NCBI GenBank assembly: GCA_937906165.1
Contig: CALCYA010000074.1
Coordinates: forward strand, 19,254 to 83,253
Reading direction: 5' to 3'
From: an uncultured Bacteroidales bacterium
GTDB taxonomy: Bacteria; Bacteroidota; Bacteroidia; Bacteroidales; Bacteroidaceae
Length of the DNA stretch: 64,000 nucleotides
Part shown: positions 31,566 to 40,355 of the stretch, one piece after another
How positions within the stretch are numbered: position 1 is the stretch's first letter
How the letters are laid out: every line of letters starts with the position of its first letter
Translations under genes and position numbers: made by a program
Notes under the pieces: model-generated
The model's database searches: none
Told to the model about the DNA's origin: nothing
What the model saw: the letters and a program-made list of their open reading frames with translations, nothing else

Positions 31566-33731
31566 TCATTGCCTTGTCTTCGTCGCACTTGGTGCGTTGT
31601 CGGCATGGCTGCCTGGTCTTGGTCTTTTGCGCCCCAATTTCCAGGGTTCCGTATTGACCTTGAGTTCGAATGTGCTTGCAGGGAGGCCGGCCTCGTTTAC
31701 AAGGTTTGCATCAGTGAATGGCTTCCAACCGTAACGTATGCGGTGTGCGGTACCGTCGATGATGATGCGGTTGCCCTCAATCTTTGCCTGCTTCTCAAAG
31801 TCGACAGGAGTAAAACAGCCTATAGAATCGGCAATCTCCATGCTGCGCAATGCCTTGCCGTCGCTTGTCTTCAGCTCTGTTGCGTTGCTGAATTCAATGA
31901 CGGTTTTTTCTCTGAAACTGAATGCTATTGCCGGGGTAGGGCCATGCTGTGCAACGTGGCTCATGCCGTATGTCTGGTTGAGTGCGAGACGTGCAAGACG
32001 TTCGCCTACAGGTGCCTTCTCCTTGGGGTGTACGTCGGTGGGGTGTCCTTTGTCGCTCGACACGGCAAAATCACAGAATGGAATCTCCTCGGCGAGTCTG
32101 CGCTGCGAGTCGCGGAAGTGTGGCCATGACGGGCGGTTGATGCCCGACAGCTGAACAAAGTAGAACGGCATCTCGGGATTCTTCCATGTCTTGCGCCAAC
32201 TCTCGATAAGGGTGGGGAATATCACCTCGTGCAGCTCCACGTTGTGTGCGTTTGACTCGCCCTGGTACCAGATGGCACCTCTGATTGGATAGCTGGCAAT
32301 GGGTGCGATACCAGTCTCGTAAAGGTAACAGGGCTCGTAGGGGTGACGCTGCAGTTTGTTGTTGCTCTTGGCGCTGTTCTTTGCTGCACGGCCACGGCAC
32401 CAGTCCTGTATCATGTCATTCTCCTTCCAATTGTAGAGGATGTCTACAAGCGTTGGGTTGAACTCAAGTGTCTTGCGGTCAATGAAAGCCTCGGCAGGCG
32501 CTCCACCCACGGCATTGCATATAAGTCCCACAGGAACGCCTAACGAGTCGGCAAGCATGGCACCGAAGTGGTAGGCTACAGCCGAGAAGTCACTCACGTT
32601 TTTCTTGTCCTGCTCTTGCCATGCTGTGGGCAGATAGTGTCCGTGGCGGTTGAGCTTGACAAGGTCAACGGAATCCCACTCGATGTTGTTGGTGAGGACA
32701 AGCGGCTTCATGTCATAAAGACGTATATCCTTGCCTTTTACGTTGGCGAGACTCTGCTCGATATGTGAGCTCTCCTTTACCATGAATGCCATGTTCGACT
32801 GGCCCGAGCAGAGCCATACCTCACCGATGACAACATTCTTGTATTCTATCTTCTTTTTCTCACATTCTACGGTAATGGTATATTTCTTGCCGTCAGCCAT
32901 CATGGGAGTAAAGCGTATCTTCCAACTGCCGTCCTGGGCTGCCTTTGTCACCCTCTTCTGCCGGCCGAAGCTTACAATAATCTCCTTGCCGGCATCGGCT
33001 GTTCCGCTTACGACAAAAGGAACATCACGCTGCACCACCATGTTGTCGCTGTATATTGCAGGCAATGACAGCCCACCGCAGTCGTCGGTTATTGCAGAGT
33101 ATACCTGCTTCGCTATGATACCGGCACCTTCGGCATTGGGATGCAGGGCGTCGGGCATCAGGTCGGGGCGGCTGTAGAGGTAGCGGCTCAGGTCAATCAG
33201 CTCATAGTTGCCGTGTTTTGCAATCTTCTCTATCTCCTCCTGTATCTGCCAGTACCAGTCGCGTGTGCCGCTCTTGAAACGGCGGTGCCAATGGAAGATA
33301 GGCGTCATGCGGCATACGAAAATCTGCGGGTTGCCGTCGGGGTGTGCCTTCTTGAAGCTGTCAATGATACCGGTGTAGTCGGCGAAGAACTCATCGCGGT
33401 AGTTGGGCCAGTTGCGCGGGTCCGTGTCGTTGAGACCAAGGTGTATGACAACAATGTCCGGTTGCCATTCGAGTGCGGCCTTGTATTCTGGCAGGGTGGT
33501 GTACGGACGGTGTCCCTTGTTCAGGAGGGTTGCACCCGAGTGACCGAAGTTACGCACCTCATAATCGTCGCCCAGCAGCTGCTGCAACTGTGTGGGATAC
33601 GAAGTCTCTGCCGGGTTCTTGTGCCCGTATCCGTATGTGACACTGTTGCCCACGCAGGCAACCTTTTTCTTTTCTTGTGCCATTGCCAGCAGCGGCAACG
33701 CAAGTATTAATGCCAGAAAGAGCCTTTTCAT
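31566..33731 (-). CDS. Double-domain SGNH/sialate O-acetylesterase
   Basis: A 721-residue exported esterase with two catalytic modules. Signal peptide residues 1-18. The first SGNH domain (about 22-215) has GNSVTYGYG (nucleophile Ser29), the HLGLNDTDP block and DALHPNAEG (Asp-His). The second is a sialate O-acetylesterase-type domain: GEVWLCSGQSNMAF (nucleophile Ser in GQSN), GLICNAVGGAPAEAF, GAIWYQGESNA and HPTDVHPKEKAPVGERLA (Asp/His). It should remove O-acetyl groups from sialic acids or other mucin sugars in the periplasm. It is the first glycan gene left of the sialidase block, transcribed alone. Confidence 0.88.
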   Translation of the reverse strand: MKRLFLALILALPLLAMAQEKKKVACVGNSVTYGYGHKNPAETSYPTQLQQLLGDDYEVRNFGHSGATLLNKGHRPYTTLPEYKAALEWQPDIVVIHLGLNDTDPRNWPNYRDEFFADYTGIIDSFKKAHPDGNPQIFVCRMTPIFHWHRRFKSGTRDWYWQIQEEIEKIAKHGNYELIDLSRYLYSRPDLMPDALHPNAEGAGIIAKQVYSAITDDCGGLSLPAIYSDNMVVQRDVPFVVSGTADAGKEIIVSFGRQKRVTKAAQDGSWKIRFTPMMADGKKYTITVECEKKKIEYKNVVIGEVWLCSGQSNMAFMVKESSHIEQSLANVKGKDIRLYDMKPLVLTNNIEWDSVDLVKLNRHGHYLPTAWQEQDKKNVSDFSAVAYHFGAMLADSLGVPVGLICNAVGGAPAEAFIDRKTLEFNPTLVDILYNWKENDMIQDWCRGRAAKNSAKSNNKLQRHPYEPCYLYETGIAPIASYPIRGAIWYQGESNAHNVELHEVIFPTLIESWRKTWKNPEMPFYFVQLSGINRPSWPHFRDSQRRLAEEIPFCDFAVSSDKGHPTDVHPKEKAPVGERLARLALNQTYGMSHVAQHGPTPAIAFSFREKTVIEFSNATELKTSDGKALRSMEIADSIGCFTPVDFEKQAKIEGNRIIIDGTAHRIRYGWKPFTDANLVNEAGLPASTFELKVNTEPWKLGRKRPRPGSHADNAPSATKTRQ

Positions 33732-33940
33732 TGTGTTGTGTATTTTTCAATATGCGAATATAACAACAAACGGGCGAAAGTCGTGCAAATGAATGTTTAA
33801 AAAAACATTTTTTCACGTTTGGTGTCTATTTAGCTTGAGTTCGGCATGAGTCCTACCAGACCGTGAACATGTCATCCCGACAGAACGAAGCGACGAGGGA
33901 TTTCAAGCAATACTAATACAGAGAATTCTTCCTTCGGCTC

Positions 33941-34046
33941 GGCGGATATGTTATCCGCCGGGTATGAGTGTCAGGGTCTCTGACCCGATAGAACAAAAGG
34001 GGTTGCAAACCCCTGCCTTAACACCACCGGATTTTAAATCCGATGG
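33941..34046. repeat. Mini-hairpin cassette, copy 1
   Basis: Four short hairpins with 3-nt loops in a row: GGCGGATA-TGT-TATCCGCC, GGGTC-TCT-GACCC, GGGGTT-GCA-AACCCC and CCGGATT-TTA-AATCCG. They are joined by fixed linkers (GATAGAACAAA, GCCTTAACACCA). The same series recurs at 35281-35425. Confidence 0.75.
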
Positions 34047-34286
34047 GGCGAAGCATTACGCTTAAATAACAACTCTGATATCTGTACTCTGACCCTCGAT
34101 AGCCGGGAATGTTGCGAGTAAGCGAATGAAAGCCAAACTTGTTTTAGCTTTCAAAGTGAGTAAAAGCAACTTCGACGAGGTCAAATACGCACCGTGCGCG
34201 ATGTTTGCATATTCGAGATAAACGGTATGGAAGTGTTTATGTGAAATGTTAAATTTCTTATTTGGGTGATATTTTCTTTCTTGAAA

Positions 34287-34319
34287 TTTGTTTAGAATAT
34301 GACTAATTAGTTATATTTG
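34287..34319 (+). promoter_or_regulatory. Promoter of toxin-antitoxin operon
   Basis: TTTG (34287-34290), 21 nt, TATATTTG (34312-34319), ending 4 nt before the toxin ATG, so the mRNA would be nearly leaderless. Confidence 0.5.
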
Positions 34320-34323
34320 CGCT

Positions 34324-34689
34324 ATGAATGATACAAACACAGATAAATCGGATATTCGTGTAATATATAAGTCGCAGGAGTTTGAAGAGTTCTACGATGG
34401 GTTGTCTGATAATGTAAAGTTGAAATTCGAGCACGTTTTCAATGTTATTCAGACCGTCTATGTGTTACCGAACAAATTTGTAAAACATCTTGTGAATACT
34501 GATTTATACGAAATGCGTGTTTCAGTGGGAACAAATGAATATAGGACGGTGCTATTTGCCATTGACCACGACAACATAATACAATCCACCCGAATACTTT
34601 TGCTGAATGGTTTTCTAAAAAAGTCGGAAAAGGATTATAAGAAACAGATAAGTAAAGCAGAGAAAATATTAAAAGACCTTGAATTATGA
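34324..34689 (+). CDS. higB: HigB/RelE-family toxin
   Basis: A 121-residue protein of the phage-derived Gp49/HigB type: IRVIYKSQEFEEFYDGL near the front, KFVKHLVNTDLYEMRVSVGTNEYRTVLFAIDHDN (core RelE strands with basic residues for mRNA contact) and LLLNGFLKKSEKDYKKQISKAEKIL at the end, the family's conserved FxKK tail. It is predicted to cut ribosome-bound mRNA. It precedes its antitoxin with a 4-bp overlap, the HigBA order (toxin first). Confidence 0.88.
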   Translation: MNDTNTDKSDIRVIYKSQEFEEFYDGLSDNVKLKFEHVFNVIQTVYVLPNKFVKHLVNTDLYEMRVSVGTNEYRTVLFAIDHDNIIQSTRILLLNGFLKKSEKDYKKQISKAEKILKDLEL

Positions 34690-34997
34690 GAAAGATTGAT
34701 GAAACCAAATTAGCAAAACTTTCTACTACCAACAAGATGCTCGATGACAAATACGGCACTCATGGTACGGAAACCCGCAATGATTTTGACGAGCAGTCTT
34801 TGGCATGGTTTTATGGCAATATGCTTAAAGAGCGTCGCAAGGAGTTGAAATTGACACAAAAAGAGGTCGCTGAAAAGTTAGGACGCGATCAAAGTTACAT
34901 CGCACGTGTAGAGCGAGGTAAAGCGGATATTCAGTTGTCAAGTTTCTTTAGAATTGCATCTATTCTTGGCATACAGTTTGTGCCATCGTTTGTGTGA
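34686..34997 (+). CDS. higA: HigA-type antitoxin, XRE family
   Basis: A 103-residue protein with an N-terminal toxin-neutralising region and a C-terminal XRE helix-turn-helix: RKELKLTQKEVAEKLGRDQSYIARVERGKADIQLSSFFRIASILG (about residues 51-95). It overlaps higB by 4 bp (ATGA). It should neutralise the toxin and repress the operon promoter. The C-terminus ends at IQFVPSFV, typical length. Confidence 0.88.
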   Translation: MRKIDETKLAKLSTTNKMLDDKYGTHGTETRNDFDEQSLAWFYGNMLKERRKELKLTQKEVAEKLGRDQSYIARVERGKADIQLSSFFRIASILGIQFVPSFV

Positions 34998-35020
34998 AAA
35001 CAAAGATTGTATTATCTTTG
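34989..35020 (+). promoter_or_regulatory. Promoter at the end of higA
   Basis: TTTG (34989-34992), 20 nt, TATCTTTG (35013-35020). The -33 element lies within the last higA codons. Transcription would begin about 35027. Confidence 0.55.
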
Positions 35021-35026
35021 CACTCA

Positions 35027-35084
35027 GTAGAACCTGCCAAGCCTCTTAACAATGCTCAAATCGGCAGGTCGTTTTATTTTTATT
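35027..35084 (+). ncRNA. Candidate very short RNA after higA
   Basis: A unit of about 55 nt from the consensus promoter to a 7-bp hairpin (ACCTGCC/GGCAGGT, 35032-35038 and 35063-35069, 24-nt loop) followed by a T-rich tract. It may be an independent small RNA, or a leader/attenuator for the ORF starting at 35141. Confidence 0.3.
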
Positions 35085-35280
35085 CTGTCTTTTACCACAC
35101 CTTATACGCTCCATAATTTTGCTGCAAAACAAGCAAGATTATGGAGTTTCTTAATTTCAACAGCGTAGAGCTGTTACCCAATGCAAAGGCAAGTGCAGCT
35201 TTTATGGTGGATAGCGGAAAGGTATTCCGTGAGGACACCGATATTGCACCCGTTCTCATCAGCGAGTCGCTATCCTCCGG

Positions 35281-35425
35281 CTCCGCGGATATTTATCCGC
35301 CGGGTATGAGTGTCAGGGTCTCTGACCCGATAGAACAAAAGGGGTTGCAAACCCCTGCCTCAACACCATGGGATTTCAAAATCCGAGTCATCCTCACCTC
35401 AACACCAGAGGATGTGTCATCCGCT
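35281..35425. repeat. Mini-hairpin cassette, copy 2
   Basis: Near-identical to copy 1 across CGGATATTTATCCG, GGGTCTCTGACCC and GGGGTTGCAAACCCC, with the same linkers, then a degenerate GGGATTTCAAAATCC and one extra hairpin GGATG-TGT-CATCC. The number of hairpin modules differs between copies. Confidence 0.7.
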
Positions 35426-35436
35426 GGAACAAAAAA

Positions 35437-35462
35437 ACCTCTCTGGGCGCGCCCAGAGAGGT
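35437..35462 (-). terminator. Terminator of sialidase gene
   Basis: A 26-bp perfect palindrome centred on GGGCGCGCCC, followed by seven T on the minus strand, 30 bp after the sialidase stop. Confidence 0.85.
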
Positions 35463-35491
35463 CAACTATAGACGAATATCTATAATTTCTT

Positions 35492-38400
35492 TTACTTTAC
35501 AAGTACTTTTTTACCATTGATTATATATATACCCTTGCTCGGGTTCTCTACCTTGCGGCCCTGGAGGTCATAGATGGCGCCGTCATTTACGGTTGTGTCT
35601 GTAATGTGCTCGATGGATGTGCCATTTGTCGACTTGATTGGGTAGAACGGTGCATCGTCGGTAAACTTGTATTTGCCGTTGCTTGCCCAGTCGAGCGAGA
35701 AGCGTACAAAGCGCATGGTGTATCCGCCGAACACTCCGTTCTCCTCATAATAGACACCTAATGTGCCGTCGGGGAGCACGACTGCCGCGCTGTAGGCAGA
35801 GCCTCTCGGGCAGATTGTCTTTGGTGTGCCGAATGTGGCACCCTCGTCGGTTGAGAGGGCGATGCTCACGTTCTGTCTGCTCGGGCTGTTTGGCAGTGTC
35901 TGCAATGCAATGTCCCAAGGGTTACCCTCCAATGTAGAGCACCATACCATATACTCGCCGTCGCAGGCGTTGCCCGAGATACCGCTGGTGAAGCGTGTCT
36001 GTGAAGGCTTGTGCCATGTCTCGCCGTCATCCGATGTGTAGTTGTAGTAGTTGTAGCCGCTTGAACGTACACTGATGGCGAGGTCGCCGTTGTTGCGCTC
36101 CAATGACTTGGGCTCGTCGGCTCCGCTTGTACCGCTTGTGCCGCTCACATACCAGCTCTCTCCGCCGTCCTTGCTCATGAAGAAGTAGAAGTGCTGGCTG
36201 TTGTCGGCCTGACGGTTGACGAAACTTGATACGAGTGTTCCGTCACGTTTTTGCAGTGCTGCACCGGAGCCCGAGAAACCGCTCTTCCATGTCTTTGTCT
36301 TGGGGTTTGAGCAGTTGGCACCGAAGAGGTCGTCGGTGTGGTCAACGGGTGCTTCCCATGTGAGTCCTCCGTCGCGGCTGGTGATTGTCTTCCAGCGTGG
36401 GGGCTGTGCTGCTGTTCCGGCAAAGAATCCGTGGCCGTATGTTCCGGCACTTGTCATGATACCTACAATCTCGCCGTTGTCGCGGTTGGTAACTATCGAT
36501 GCATCGCCGTGACCGTAGTCGCCGCCTGTGTCAGGAGTTCCGGCAACGGTGACAGGGTCGCTCCATGTGCGGCCGTTGTCCTCGGAGTACTGTGCCACAA
36601 GGTAGCAGTGTGAGGGGAGGTCGCCGTTGTGGTTCTTGCGGTCGTCGGTGAGTGTCACAAGACGCTTGCCGTCCTTTGTCACTGTGATGGCAGGTATACG
36701 GTAGTATAGTGAACCCTTGTCCATAGGCATCAGCACTGCGCCTTCGGAAAGGAATATCGTCACGTTGTGCTCGGGGTTGCCTCTGCTCTCGGCAATCTCC
36801 TTGCCGTCGATGGTATATGCTGTGATGTTGGCGTCTACCTTGTTTCCCTCCTTTGCTTCGTCGGCAATGTCGTATGTAATCCACAGATAGTGGTCGCCGG
36901 GAGCGAGTGTCTTTGTGCCTGTGATGGTGAATGTACCGTCGCTGTTCAGGGTAACGGTCTCGCCGAACTGCTGTCCGTTCTCGTCACGCCATGGCATCTT
37001 CTTGTCGGCGTCGATGAAGAGCTCGCGCGAGTTGGTTGCAAAGTATGACTTGACGTTGGTTATGTCATTCTTGTCGTCGCCAAGGAATGTACCCTTCACG
37101 CCTTGGAACTCGACGTTGCCCTCAAGGCCGCTGATGCGTATTGCAGCGCGTACTATTGGCTGGTCAACGTTGCCGATACCAGTGCTCACCTTTCCTTGTA
37201 CCACTTTTGACGATGCGAACTCTGCAAGTGCGTTGCTGGTATCTACCTCGTCGAAGCGCCACAGTGAAGCACCGCCTTCCTCGGCTCCCCAACGTACAAT
37301 TACCTGCCCGGCCTCCTGCGCGTGAAGCTCTACGGCATTGTCCTTGATGATGAAGAAACCGTAGGAGTTCTGTATGTTGTATATGTAGTTCGCTGTTTCT
37401 ACTGTTCCGAATGAAGTGCTGCCGCCGGTGCCTGCTCCTGCTGTACCGAAATACTCGCCCTTATAGTTCTTGATGGCGAGCTTGCCGTCCTTCTCCCAGA
37501 AACTCCAGACACGGTCGGCGCTGAATGTCTTGTCACCGAAGCGCAAACTCCCTGTCTCGTTGTCATTGTATATTACCTTGCCTGCGCAGTATGCCTTGGT
37601 GGATGCGCTGGTGATGTAGTACCAATGCTCGTTGCCGGTGGTGCTTATCTGAGGCATCTCGGGAGTGTCATCCTTGATTTTTACGGTAAAATCGGTGAGG
37701 ATAACGCCCTTGCCGTTGCTGCCGGCAAGGGTGAATGCTACAGAACTCAAGGTCTGCCCTTTGCCGCTGATTGTCTGTGATGTGGTAGAGGTGGTATATT
37801 CTGTACCGTCGTCCATGGTGAGGCTCAGGCCTGTCGTGTGTCCGTTGTTGGTAAAGGTAAAGCTGTAGTCTGTGATTGCGTAACCTGCGGGCGGTGTCAA
37901 TGTGTATGTGGCGCTGCCGGCAGTACCTGTCATCAGCTGTACGTTGTTGCCTTGCCAGTTCATGTTGTTGATTGTTCCGCAACCGAACTGCAACTGCGGA
38001 GTGGCGTTGCTTTTCCATACATTGTTCCAGCTCTGGTTGGCTGTCGTGCCGCGGTAGAGGTTACCGTTGCTCTTGTCTATGATGTACTCGAATGTGGTAG
38101 GCAACTCCTCAATCTCGGCTGCCTCGGCAATGGCAATTTGGCAGCCGGTATCGCCACGGTCGCTGCCGAGGCTTGCGCTGCTGCTCCAGTTGTAGATTGC
38201 GAAACTCTGTCCTGAACCAGTCTGGTTAAGCTGTACCTCGCCAGAAGAGATTATATAATAAGAAGGAGTATTTGCATAGCTTACTGTCCAGCCCTTTGAC
38301 GGCTTTGTCTTTGTGGTGGTAATCTGTGCGTTGTAGTTGGCAACAGGGTTAAGGTATGAGCCGTATTTGCGGTTCACGATGTCGAATGTGTTGTCACCGC

Positions 38401-40141
38401 GGTCAACGAACTTCCACATGGAGAGTGCCGATGTACCGCTGTTCTCCTTGCCTGCAACGCCTGCAGCCTCGCCCTCTGCTGTTATGTAAAGCTCCGGGCT
38501 GCGCAGTGATGTGAACTGGTACCAATGCTCATTGTCTGTTGTGCTTGCCTTGGGCATTGAAAGGGCTGCTTCAACAATGGCGTTCAGTTTTGCTGCCAAT
38601 TCTGTCACTTCAGCCTCGGTGAGGTTGTTCTTTTCAAGCAATGTCTTTGCCTTCTCGAGTTCTGTGTCGAACTCTTTCATCTTCTCTGTGTCATACTGTC
38701 CTATCGCATCGCCACGCTCTACAACCTGTCCGCGGGCAATGGCCTGTGACAGGGTGTTGCGCAAGGTTGCCTGTGTGTGGCGCACCTGGGCGTCGCTCTC
38801 GCTTATTACGCTGTAGCTGTCGGTGGGGAAGTCCTCAAGGAGTGCGTCCTTCATCAGATTTGCCATCTTTACGTATCCGAGGCCGCCGAGGTAGTTCGAC
38901 GGGTAGAAATACTTTGTGTTTGCTACACTGCCGTTGAGCAGGGGAGTGTATGTGTCGATGAATGTGATGTTCTCGCTCTCCAATGTCTTTAAGTAGTCGT
39001 TGAGGACCTTGATGCGCGATGTATTTGTTGTGGCATTGTTTGTCGGGCACAGCGCAAGGAGATAAATCTTTGATGTGGGTGCCTTTGCCGCAACCTTGTC
39101 AACAAGGGTCTTGTAGCTGCTCTTTACTGTAGCTATGGCTGTGCTGCCGTTGCAGTCGCCGGTGCCGGTGTAGATGAAGATTGCCTTCGGGGCCTCTTTT
39201 GTGACGCCGGTGCTTGCGAAGGTCGCATCAACAAGCTTGCTTGTAGTGGCAATGTCACCTCCGTAGCCCCAGCCTGTACCGCGGTTCTTTACATTGGGGT
39301 TGCCGAGCAACTCCTGCCACTCGCCGTTCTTCACGAACTCGTCACCGAAGACAAGCACGTCGTCGCTGCTCATAGGCATCATACTGAAGTATGTAGCGCG
39401 CATGCCGTGTGCACCATTGAGACTGCCGTTTTTCTGAACACTTGATGTGTTGTCCGGGTAAACGGTGGTTACGGTGTAGTCCTCGCCTTCGGCCAGGTAT
39501 TCGCAGATGGTCTCGCACCACACCTTGTAGGCTGCTGCTGTCAGGTGCAGATAATCGTAACTCCAAACACCGCCCTGTGCCACGCCGGTGAGCTTGTCGT
39601 AGAGGTCGATGTATGTGAGCCACTCGACATCCTGTGCCTCTACATACTCCTTTACAATCTTGTTGGTGTGCAGCCATGTGGCTTCCACGCGGTTGTTTGT
39701 CTTGTTGTTGAGAATGCAGTAAAGGTAAATCTTTGTCTCGGGCGAACGCATGTGTATGCGCTCCACCATGCTCTTTACATATTGCAGCACCTGCTCGCCG
39801 CTGAAATTGAGACCGCCCGATGTGGCAATGTCGTTTGTTCCGATCATCATGAACACCTTCTTTGGCTTGCCTGCAATATAACTCTCGAGGTTATTGCTCT
39901 GCTCGGTGGAGTATGTGCCCGAGTTGCCTCGGTTCACAATAGGCAGATAACGTCCGTCAGATGTCTTGAAAGCCTCGGGCCAGCAGTGCATGTCGGTGAT
40001 GCTGTTACCGATGAATACAATACTCTCGTTGTTGGTCTCAAGGACCTTGAATGAATCGTACCTGTGGTTACGGAACGGTTCATCGGCAAATGCTATTGTC
40101 GCCATAAGCAACAAGCAGAGAATGGTCGTGATTTTCTTCAT
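35492..40141 (-). CDS. Multidomain SGNH-esterase / GH33 sialidase, secreted
   Basis: A 1549-residue exported protein. Signal peptide 1-19. Domain 1 (about 25-215) is a full SGNH hydrolase: IGNSITDMH (Ser47), MMIGTNDIA (101-104), DYLHLTAAAY (Asp196, His199). Domain 2 (about 235-440) is a second SGNH fold whose catalytic blocks are changed (GDE for GDS, GTGD for GTND, no DxxH), probably inactive. Then come ricin-like repeats (about 545-700 and 860-980), a sialidase N-terminal domain and the GH33 propeller from about 1136, with YYRIPAI (Arg triad member) and five Asp-boxes (SEDNGRTW, SRDGGLTW, SKDGGESW, TSDDGETW, STDEGATF). It ends in a type IX sorting tail. It should de-O-acetylate and release sialic acid at the surface. 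Confidence 0.9.
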   Translation of the reverse strand: MKKITTILCLLLMATIAFADEPFRNHRYDSFKVLETNNESIVFIGNSITDMHCWPEAFKTSDGRYLPIVNRGNSGTYSTEQSNNLESYIAGKPKKVFMMIGTNDIATSGGLNFSGEQVLQYVKSMVERIHMRSPETKIYLYCILNNKTNNRVEATWLHTNKIVKEYVEAQDVEWLTYIDLYDKLTGVAQGGVWSYDYLHLTAAAYKVWCETICEYLAEGEDYTVTTVYPDNTSSVQKNGSLNGAHGMRATYFSMMPMSSDDVLVFGDEFVKNGEWQELLGNPNVKNRGTGWGYGGDIATTSKLVDATFASTGVTKEAPKAIFIYTGTGDCNGSTAIATVKSSYKTLVDKVAAKAPTSKIYLLALCPTNNATTNTSRIKVLNDYLKTLESENITFIDTYTPLLNGSVANTKYFYPSNYLGGLGYVKMANLMKDALLEDFPTDSYSVISESDAQVRHTQATLRNTLSQAIARGQVVERGDAIGQYDTEKMKEFDTELEKAKTLLEKNNLTEAEVTELAAKLNAIVEAALSMPKASTTDNEHWYQFTSLRSPELYITAEGEAAGVAGKENSGTSALSMWKFVDRGDNTFDIVNRKYGSYLNPVANYNAQITTTKTKPSKGWTVSYANTPSYYIISSGEVQLNQTGSGQSFAIYNWSSSASLGSDRGDTGCQIAIAEAAEIEELPTTFEYIIDKSNGNLYRGTTANQSWNNVWKSNATPQLQFGCGTINNMNWQGNNVQLMTGTAGSATYTLTPPAGYAITDYSFTFTNNGHTTGLSLTMDDGTEYTTSTTSQTISGKGQTLSSVAFTLAGSNGKGVILTDFTVKIKDDTPEMPQISTTGNEHWYYITSASTKAYCAGKVIYNDNETGSLRFGDKTFSADRVWSFWEKDGKLAIKNYKGEYFGTAGAGTGGSTSFGTVETANYIYNIQNSYGFFIIKDNAVELHAQEAGQVIVRWGAEEGGASLWRFDEVDTSNALAEFASSKVVQGKVSTGIGNVDQPIVRAAIRISGLEGNVEFQGVKGTFLGDDKNDITNVKSYFATNSRELFIDADKKMPWRDENGQQFGETVTLNSDGTFTITGTKTLAPGDHYLWITYDIADEAKEGNKVDANITAYTIDGKEIAESRGNPEHNVTIFLSEGAVLMPMDKGSLYYRIPAITVTKDGKRLVTLTDDRKNHNGDLPSHCYLVAQYSEDNGRTWSDPVTVAGTPDTGGDYGHGDASIVTNRDNGEIVGIMTSAGTYGHGFFAGTAAQPPRWKTITSRDGGLTWEAPVDHTDDLFGANCSNPKTKTWKSGFSGSGAALQKRDGTLVSSFVNRQADNSQHFYFFMSKDGGESWYVSGTSGTSGADEPKSLERNNGDLAISVRSSGYNYYNYTSDDGETWHKPSQTRFTSGISGNACDGEYMVWCSTLEGNPWDIALQTLPNSPSRQNVSIALSTDEGATFGTPKTICPRGSAYSAAVVLPDGTLGVYYEENGVFGGYTMRFVRFSLDWASNGKYKFTDDAPFYPIKSTNGTSIEHITDTTVNDGAIYDLQGRKVENPSKGIYIINGKKVLVK

Positions 40142-40224
40142 AAGATGTAAATGGTTAGTCAGATGCTGCTTGTACAGCCTGTCAGTTGTTTAATAAATTC
40201 AATAAAGTTTTGTACGGTTACAAA

Positions 40225-40255
40225 AATAGGGGCTTGCCGTTAACAAGCCCCTATT
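40225..40255 (-). terminator. Terminator of second GH20 gene
   Basis: AATAGGGGCTTG / CAAGCCCCTATT, 7-nt loop, followed on the minus strand by ATTTTTGT. It lies between the GH20 stop and the sialidase start. Confidence 0.8.
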
Positions 40256-40355
40256 ATTTTTCTTAATTTTAATTAATGCAATTAATATATTTTATAAATA
40301 ATCTTAATGCTTTTCGTTCCTCGTTAAACGTTCATCGTTCATCGTTCCTCGTTTC

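Larger units (their letters stand above)
33732..34323. other. Gene-free region with mobile hairpin repeats
   Basis: A 592-bp region between the acetylesterase and the toxin gene. It contains a dispersed repeat (33870-33904, matching GATCCCTCGTCGCTGCG-type sequences at 48.4 and 48.6 kb in inverse orientation), the mini-hairpin cassette at 33941-34046, and the toxin promoter at the right end. No ORF here looks coding. Confidence 0.6.
35141..35485 (+). pseudogene. ORF fragment fused into hairpin repeat
   Basis: A 114-codon ORF whose first 44 codons (MEFLNFNSVELLPNAKASAAF...VLISES) look coding, while the rest (from about codon 45) runs through the mini-hairpin cassette and the terminator of the neighbouring sialidase gene. 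The tail translates repeat DNA, so it is not a real domain. The N-terminal part is unfamiliar. Probably a decayed gene truncated by repeat insertion. Confidence 0.4.
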
